The position numbers and the translations under genes are program-made. DNA of 64,000 bases from an uncultured Bacteroides sp. (GTDB lineage Bacteria > Bacteroidota > Bacteroidia > Bacteroidales > Bacteroidaceae), in NCBI RefSeq assembly GCF_963666545.1, contig NZ_OY762899.1:62001-126000 (forward strand), given 5' to 3'. The notes beneath the pieces are model-generated. The model made no database searches. It saw only the letters and a program-made list of their open reading frames with translations, and was not told the origin of the DNA. Below, piece by piece: positions 59,185 through 64,000 of this stretch (positions are counted from its first letter, which is position 1; each line of letters begins with the position of its first letter).

Positions 59185-60630
59185 ATGAAATATATGAAAA
59201 AAATAATATACCTTTTTATTTTATCTGTCTCCTTTTCTTTCTCTGCTTGTAGCGAATGGCTCGATGTTAGCCCTTCAACAGAAAAAGATCGAGCAGATTT
59301 GATTGAAACAGAAAATGGTTTTAAAGAGATGCTCTACGGATGTTATATCAATATGGCGAGTGCTTCTCTCTATGGACACGAATTGACGTATGGAGCACTC
59401 GAAGGTTTTGCTAAGAATTACGTGAAGTCACTCTCTAGTAACTATAAATTTACCGATACGGCTGTGCGTCCTACTATTGATGACATCTGGAGTAAGATGT
59501 ATAATAATATAGCCAACATAAATAGTATTCTCAACGATATTGAGAATAAAAAGGATTTATTCTACAACAACGAAGGGGATATCCTTGAAGGAGAAGCTTT
59601 GACGATGAGAGCTTTTATGCATTTTGACTTATTGCGCATGTTTGCTCCTGCCTATCAAGGTAATGAATCGACCATTGCCATCCCTTATGTCGAATCTTAC
59701 GAGAGAGCACGCTATCCACATATCAGTGAATCGAAGGTGGTAGAGAAGATTTTGGCTGATTTAGACAAAGCGGAAAAACTTTTCAAAGATGCTACCGATC
59801 CTATCATGAGTGAGTTGACAGTCACTGCTTCGGGTAAAGGTGATTTCTTAGCCAACAGACAGTATCGTTTCAATTATTGGGCGGTGTTGGCTCTGAAAGC
59901 ACGCGTCTACTTATATGCAAACAACAAAGAAGCGGCTAAGGAATATGCTATGAAAGTAATTAATGAAGGGCCTTTTAAATGGATTGATCCATCTGTATTG
60001 AGCGGCGAACATGCCGATAAAGTATTCATGTCCGAGATTATTTGTGCGTTGAATGTTCCTAAGTTGAGTACGTATTATGATTCCTATTTCACTTCGGAAA
60101 AATACTCTCTGAGTGACGGATGGGGAATGTATGGCTTGACTGTTTTTGAAGATGGAAATGACTATCGTTATTTGTATTTGTTGACGAACGATAAAGATAA
60201 GAATAAGGTTATCTCGTCTAAATATGATCAAAACCCTTCAGACGGTGCTACTTTGAAAAAAGAGACTGTTCCTTTAATCAGGTTAGGGGAAATGTACTTG
60301 ATTGCTGCTGAATGCGATGTTGAATCCAATCCGACAGAAACTATCAGCCTGTTGCGCGAATTGAAATTTCATAGAGGCTATCTTTTATCGGACAGGGGGA
60401 TAAGTGACAATGCTACACCAGCTCAGCTACAAGGATATGTACAAAAAGAGATGAGAAAAGAAACGTATGTTGAGGGACAGACTTTCTTTATGTATAAACG
60501 CTTGAAACTAGCTGCTATTCCTTATTTCAGTCCGTGGTCGTCCAATGCCACCTTTAGCATGCAGCCTTCATATTATACATTTCCGCTTCCTGAAGATGAA
60601 AAAGAATATGGCAATATTCCAAAATCTTGA
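59185..60630 (+). CDS. SusD/RagB family surface lipoprotein
   Basis: This ligand-binding lipoprotein caps the SusC barrel. The 481-residue protein has a lipoprotein signal with Cys22 in FSACSEWLDV, followed by the SusD opening SEWLDVSPST. The helical TPR-like core includes GEALTMRAFMHFDLLRMFA (~133-151). The C-terminal part is shorter than in large glycan-binding SusD proteins and ends PLPEDEKEYGN. It starts 3 nt after the transporter gene, and the next gene starts right at its stop, so the genes are translationally linked. Confidence 0.93.
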   Translation: MKYMKKIIYLFILSVSFSFSACSEWLDVSPSTEKDRADLIETENGFKEMLYGCYINMASASLYGHELTYGALEGFAKNYVKSLSSNYKFTDTAVRPTIDDIWSKMYNNIANINSILNDIENKKDLFYNNEGDILEGEALTMRAFMHFDLLRMFAPAYQGNESTIAIPYVESYERARYPHISESKVVEKILADLDKAEKLFKDATDPIMSELTVTASGKGDFLANRQYRFNYWAVLALKARVYLYANNKEAAKEYAMKVINEGPFKWIDPSVLSGEHADKVFMSEIICALNVPKLSTYYDSYFTSEKYSLSDGWGMYGLTVFEDGNDYRYLYLLTNDKDKNKVISSKYDQNPSDGATLKKETVPLIRLGEMYLIAAECDVESNPTETISLLRELKFHRGYLLSDRGISDNATPAQLQGYVQKEMRKETYVEGQTFFMYKRLKLAAIPYFSPWSSNATFSMQPSYYTFPLPEDEKEYGNIPKS

Positions 60631-60632
60631 TA

Positions 60633-61433
60633 ATGATCAAAAAAATGAGAAAAATGAAAAAGAGCATATATTTACTACTGCTAATAATAGCTGTCTTGCA
60701 AACAGCTTGTTCGAAGGATGAGGTGAAGGTCTTTGACTCAAACAACTATATTTATTTTAATGTAGACGCCAAAGATGATGAAGCGTATCCCTCTCTTTCA
60801 TGGACTTTCACTTTCATGGATGCATCCGTGAAAAGTGACGTATATGAAATCCCTGTCAAGTTTGCGGGACGTTATCTAGATAAAGCTGCCATGTTTAAGT
60901 GGAAGGTCGTTGATTCATTGACTACGGCTATAGCCGGAGTACACTATGAAGAGGTAGCACCTGAAGAGCAAACTATTCCGGCTGATAAAAGTGAAGGTGT
61001 CTTGAAAATTAAGTTATTGCGTACGGCCGATATGCAAGATAAATCTTATGATTTAGTCTTACAGCTTGTTGCTAACGATAACTTCCAGGTTGGGCCAGTT
61101 GATGAGATAAAAATAACCATTACGGATCAATTAGTACGACCAGATTGGTGGGTATATACTCCCTATGGACGTTTTTTGGGTACTTATTCTATAACGAAAC
61201 TCCGCTTATGGTTAGAGTTTATGGGAGTAGAGGATGGTAGCAATCCGTTTGAGTCTGAGCGATATGTGATGTGGGCTGACTACGGAACTGGCAATTTTAT
61301 CTATAAATTGTACAAAGACGGTGAGGTTAAGTCGACAGTGCTGGCCTTTAAAAATTGGCTATACGTGGACAAAGGAAACCCTTATGATGAAGATTTAAAA
61401 ATGCCTGTATCTGAAAGCTTAGGCTCTTATTAA
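60633..61433 (+). CDS. DUF4843 family lipoprotein
   Basis: This surface or periplasmic lipoprotein is about 266 residues. The open frame begins at TTG (60627); ATG codons at 60633, 60645 and 60654 are better starts, the last giving the cleanest signal MKKSIYLLLLIIAVLQTACS with its lipobox Cys. The mature protein has the beta-rich pattern of DUF4843 (YIYFNV near the start; DLVLQLVAND near the middle). The family is found with SusC/SusD genes and has no known activity; ligand binding or surface assembly is inferred. A 14-nt gap leads to the next gene. Confidence 0.8.
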   Translation: MIKKMRKMKKSIYLLLLIIAVLQTACSKDEVKVFDSNNYIYFNVDAKDDEAYPSLSWTFTFMDASVKSDVYEIPVKFAGRYLDKAAMFKWKVVDSLTTAIAGVHYEEVAPEEQTIPADKSEGVLKIKLLRTADMQDKSYDLVLQLVANDNFQVGPVDEIKITITDQLVRPDWWVYTPYGRFLGTYSITKLRLWLEFMGVEDGSNPFESERYVMWADYGTGNFIYKLYKDGEVKSTVLAFKNWLYVDKGNPYDEDLKMPVSESLGSY

Positions 61434-61447
61434 TTCACTTGGTAAAA

Positions 61448-62911
61448 ATGAAAATGATGAAAAAATATTTATTTATACTACTTTCTATTTTATCTTTTAC
61501 TTCTTGCATAAAAGATGAAGGAAATTATGATTATATAACGCTCAAGGAAGTAAAGATAGGTGGCTTGGAAAATTCTTATCGTTTTATTTTGCAAAAGACT
61601 CAAACGATAACTCCTGAAATAACTACCGAGATAAATCCTAGTGATCTTAGCTATTGCTGGCGTGTGGGGGGAGATACTTTGTCTACGGACAAAGCGCTTA
61701 CTTACACCTTTGCTAAAGTCCTGACATCGTCTAATCTTTTGACTTTTGAGGTGATTGACAAGCTAACGAATGTTCGCTATGTGAAGAGAATGGATTTGGC
61801 TGTTGTTTCTCCCTTCGAAACAGGATGGCTCATCTTAGGGAATGTACAGGGAAAGGCTCAATTGGATTTTCAGTCTTACGAAGATGAAAAGAAATACTTC
61901 ACAGACATCTATAAACAAGTTAACGGCGAAAGTTTTTCAGGAACAGCCAAAATTGTGAAACAACTGAATTATCAGGATGCTTCTTCAGGAGCTTATATGG
62001 ATAGAGTAAGTGTGATTTGCAAAGGTGGAAAGAGCGTGGAACTTGATGGAAGTAGTTTTTTGAGACGTAAATATTATGAAGATGAATTCAAAGGCGCATC
62101 TCTTAGTATTGATGCTATCAGCTCAGAACATTATTCAATTGATAATAGTCTGTTTATCATTAGTAAGGGCAATATTTATGAGAAAACGCCAGGTAGCATG
62201 GGCACTCCGGATGATGCTTATTATCAATATCCACTGTCTGGAGATAGCCAAGGATATAAGGTTGCTGCTAATTATGCCAAGGGGTATAGCAATGGTGATT
62301 TTTACCTCTGTTTGGATGAACTCAATCACCGCTATGTAGATTTTCAGCGCTCTTCTCTCTCTACAAAGATCTCTTCATTGACTGTGGATAAGAATAGCTC
62401 GGCTGTTATTGACCCCGATCATGTAGACGGAATTTCCGTATGGATGGGACAGGCCTATAATGGCAACGCTCTTAGTATTGTGAAAACAGATGCGGGTAAG
62501 TATGTGCTGCATGTTCTTTCTTGTATTTGGGATGGTTCGTGGACTTTATTGGCTAAGTATGACATTCCGGATGGAGTGATTACTGAGGCGAGTTGTTTTA
62601 CGCCTCACAAGGTGAATCCTTATTTGATGATTGCTACAGGCAATAAATTGATGGCACTCAATTTGGAAGCTCTTTCTTCGGGAGCCGCTGCCATAAATGA
62701 TGTTCATACCTATGAGGCTCCGATAACGGCGATGCATTATGCTTATAATGCCAACAAAGGAGTGAATGAGTTAGGTTTAGCTATTCAAGAGAGTGCCACT
62801 TCGAGTGCTCTATTGCTCATTAATCCTTCACTAACTGCTATGGGAGAAATTTTAAAGAAATATGGAAATATGGAAGGGACTATTACTAGTCTCTGGCGTA
62901 AAATAATGTAA
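61448..62911 (+). CDS. PKD-like family lipoprotein
   Basis: This 487-residue lipoprotein starts at ATG 61448 (the frame itself opens at a TTG at 61439). The signal is followed by a lipobox FTSCIKDEGNYDY. The N-terminal ~100 residues form a PKD-like beta-sandwich (TPEITTEINPSDLSYCWRV). The remainder looks like a repeated-strand, possibly propeller-like domain (~130-480), with repeated short blocks around Gly, Asp and Trp. Family members accompany SusC/SusD/DUF4843 genes. Function is unknown; a ligand-binding surface role is likely. The TlpA-like gene starts 4 nt downstream. Confidence 0.78.
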   Translation: MKMMKKYLFILLSILSFTSCIKDEGNYDYITLKEVKIGGLENSYRFILQKTQTITPEITTEINPSDLSYCWRVGGDTLSTDKALTYTFAKVLTSSNLLTFEVIDKLTNVRYVKRMDLAVVSPFETGWLILGNVQGKAQLDFQSYEDEKKYFTDIYKQVNGESFSGTAKIVKQLNYQDASSGAYMDRVSVICKGGKSVELDGSSFLRRKYYEDEFKGASLSIDAISSEHYSIDNSLFIISKGNIYEKTPGSMGTPDDAYYQYPLSGDSQGYKVAANYAKGYSNGDFYLCLDELNHRYVDFQRSSLSTKISSLTVDKNSSAVIDPDHVDGISVWMGQAYNGNALSIVKTDAGKYVLHVLSCIWDGSWTLLAKYDIPDGVITEASCFTPHKVNPYLMIATGNKLMALNLEALSSGAAAINDVHTYEAPITAMHYAYNANKGVNELGLAIQESATSSALLLINPSLTAMGEILKKYGNMEGTITSLWRKIM

Positions 62912-62915
62912 TATT

Positions 62916-63998
62916 ATGAGATTACTATTTTTATTTATATGTACTTTGTTGTTCGGTGAATGTAATGCCGCTAATGGATATTATATTCATGGTAAAGTGT
63001 CTAATATTCAAGATGGTACACTTCTGTATCTTCGTTTAGTGGGTCCACCTTCTCAAGATATAGACAGCGTTGTTGTTGAAAATGGAGAATTCTTTTTAAA
63101 AGGGGAAACAGGTGATTCACCCACGTGGGTCACGCTCTCTTTTAAGAATAAATTTCTTCCACTTTGCGATTTTTATCTTGAAAAAGGGGATATTTTTGTA
63201 ACTGGTGAGACTTATGATTCTAAGGCAAAAGGAACCCGCACCAATGATGAATACAATGTGTATAAGCAGAATATCCTTTCTTTATATAACAAACAGAGTG
63301 GTCTTTATGGCGATTTGGCTATTCATTCCTCTGAAAAGGGAGCAGTCTACACGGATAGTATGAATATAGAGATCAAGAAATTGGAAAGTCATATAGATAG
63401 TGTGGAGATAAATTATATTAAAACCTATCCGGCTTCTATTGTCTCTTTAAGAATATTGACCTATAAATCTGGCCGTATGGATGGTAATAGTCTAAAATCG
63501 GCAATTTCTTTGTTAGATTCGTCTTTACAAAATGCCCCTGAAACGCTAAAGATGAAGCAATATGCCGAAGATTTATTGCTTTCTAGAGAAGGGATAATGG
63601 CCGCTGATTTTTCTCTGGTAACAGCCAAAGGTAAGTCTTTTAAGTTGTCTGATCTGAGAGGTAAATATGTACTGATTGACTTTTGGGCTTCTTGGTGTGC
63701 TCCTTGTCGGAATGCTTTGCCAGGGCTAGCGCGTTTATATGATAAGTATAAAGGTCAAGACTTTGAAATTGTGGGCTTTTCTATTGATCAGAATGTAGAT
63801 AAGTGGCATCAAGCGCTTCAAGAAGAGAATTGTATGTGGCCACAGGTTTGTGATCCTACCGGCAAGGTGGCTAAACTATATGCTGTGTCATTAATTCCTT
63901 TAACAGTGATTATAGATCCGGACGGCAAAATCCTGAGCAGGGGACTCTCCAAAAATGAATTAGCTGATAAGCTTGCTGAGATATTCAAAGATAAATAG
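62916..63998 (+). CDS. TlpA-like thioredoxin-fold protein with DUF4369
   Basis: This exported 360-residue thiol-disulfide protein has a signal peptide (~1-18), an N-terminal DUF4369 beta domain (~22-105), a helical linker (~115-215) and a TlpA/AhpC-type thioredoxin domain (~222-360). The active site is WCAPC (~250) in DFWASWCAPCRN, with the cis-proline in SLIPLTVI (~325). It could reduce or form disulfides in exported proteins of the locus or handle a thiol-containing ligand. It is the last complete gene in the window; two bases remain after its stop, so the operon may continue. Confidence 0.88.
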   Translation: MRLLFLFICTLLFGECNAANGYYIHGKVSNIQDGTLLYLRLVGPPSQDIDSVVVENGEFFLKGETGDSPTWVTLSFKNKFLPLCDFYLEKGDIFVTGETYDSKAKGTRTNDEYNVYKQNILSLYNKQSGLYGDLAIHSSEKGAVYTDSMNIEIKKLESHIDSVEINYIKTYPASIVSLRILTYKSGRMDGNSLKSAISLLDSSLQNAPETLKMKQYAEDLLLSREGIMAADFSLVTAKGKSFKLSDLRGKYVLIDFWASWCAPCRNALPGLARLYDKYKGQDFEIVGFSIDQNVDKWHQALQEENCMWPQVCDPTGKVAKLYAVSLIPLTVIIDPDGKILSRGLSKNELADKLAEIFKDK

Positions 63999-64000
63999 AA

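Overview
The window is Bacteroidetes DNA, most likely Bacteroides or a close relative. The evidence is SusC/SusD proteins under an ECF sigma/FecR pair, a type III glutamine synthetase, LL-diaminopimelate aminotransferase, AT-rich intergenic DNA, weak or absent Shine-Dalgarno sequences, and at least twelve copies of the Bacteroides promoter -7 box TAnnTTTG just upstream of genes. No rRNA, tRNA, CRISPR array, insertion sequence or phage gene was seen, so most of the window reads as core chromosome with one nutrient-uptake locus at the right end.

Positions 1-25.5 kb form a nitrogen and glutamine supercluster. On the minus strand are a porin-like protein, PII (glnK), the ammonium transporter (amtB) and GSIII (glnN); then dapF-dapL (lysine/peptidoglycan precursor); a secreted glycerophosphodiesterase; and gltB-gltD-asnB. 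Divergent from gltB, on the plus strand, are glmS, a long-form PurF, carA and carB, closed by a strong terminator at about 25.5 kb. Ammonium is taken up, fixed into glutamine and glutamate, and the glutamine amide is spent by six linked amidotransferases.

Positions 25.6-40.5 kb are mixed housekeeping and accessory genes: a Crp/Fnr regulator beside the C-terminal remnant of a histidine kinase; a metallophosphoesterase lipoprotein with an outer-membrane partner; a MATE exporter; a HAD phosphatase; panB overlapping an MFS transporter; a GH95 fucosidase; a diacylglycerol kinase; a Rel-type (p)ppGpp synthetase with a decayed hydrolase site; a DUF4301 protein; and purT. A near-identical palindrome, GTCTAA-N3-TTAGAC, flanks the phosphoesterase pair and looks like an operator.

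Positions 40.7-48.3 kb hold a complete F-type ATP synthase operon in the order beta, epsilon, AtpI-like, a, c, b, delta, alpha, gamma. Positions 48.3-53.5 kb hold a two-component system with a small exported protein, divergent from a TonB-dependent receptor-like protein. From 54 kb to the end are ECF sigma, FecR, SusC, SusD, a DUF4843 lipoprotein, a PKD-like lipoprotein and a TlpA-like thioredoxin. This is a trans-envelope-regulated uptake locus without any visible carbohydrate-active enzyme, and it may continue beyond the window.

The most unusual non-coding signal is a set of three intergenic arrays (about 0.7, 32.4 and 49.6 kb). They share a 22-23 nt period but are built from different words. 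Two lie between convergent genes and can form alternative inverted-repeat structures. Several translation starts were moved downstream of the longest open frame because a promoter box lies at or inside the longer start, or because the longer frame begins with TTG.
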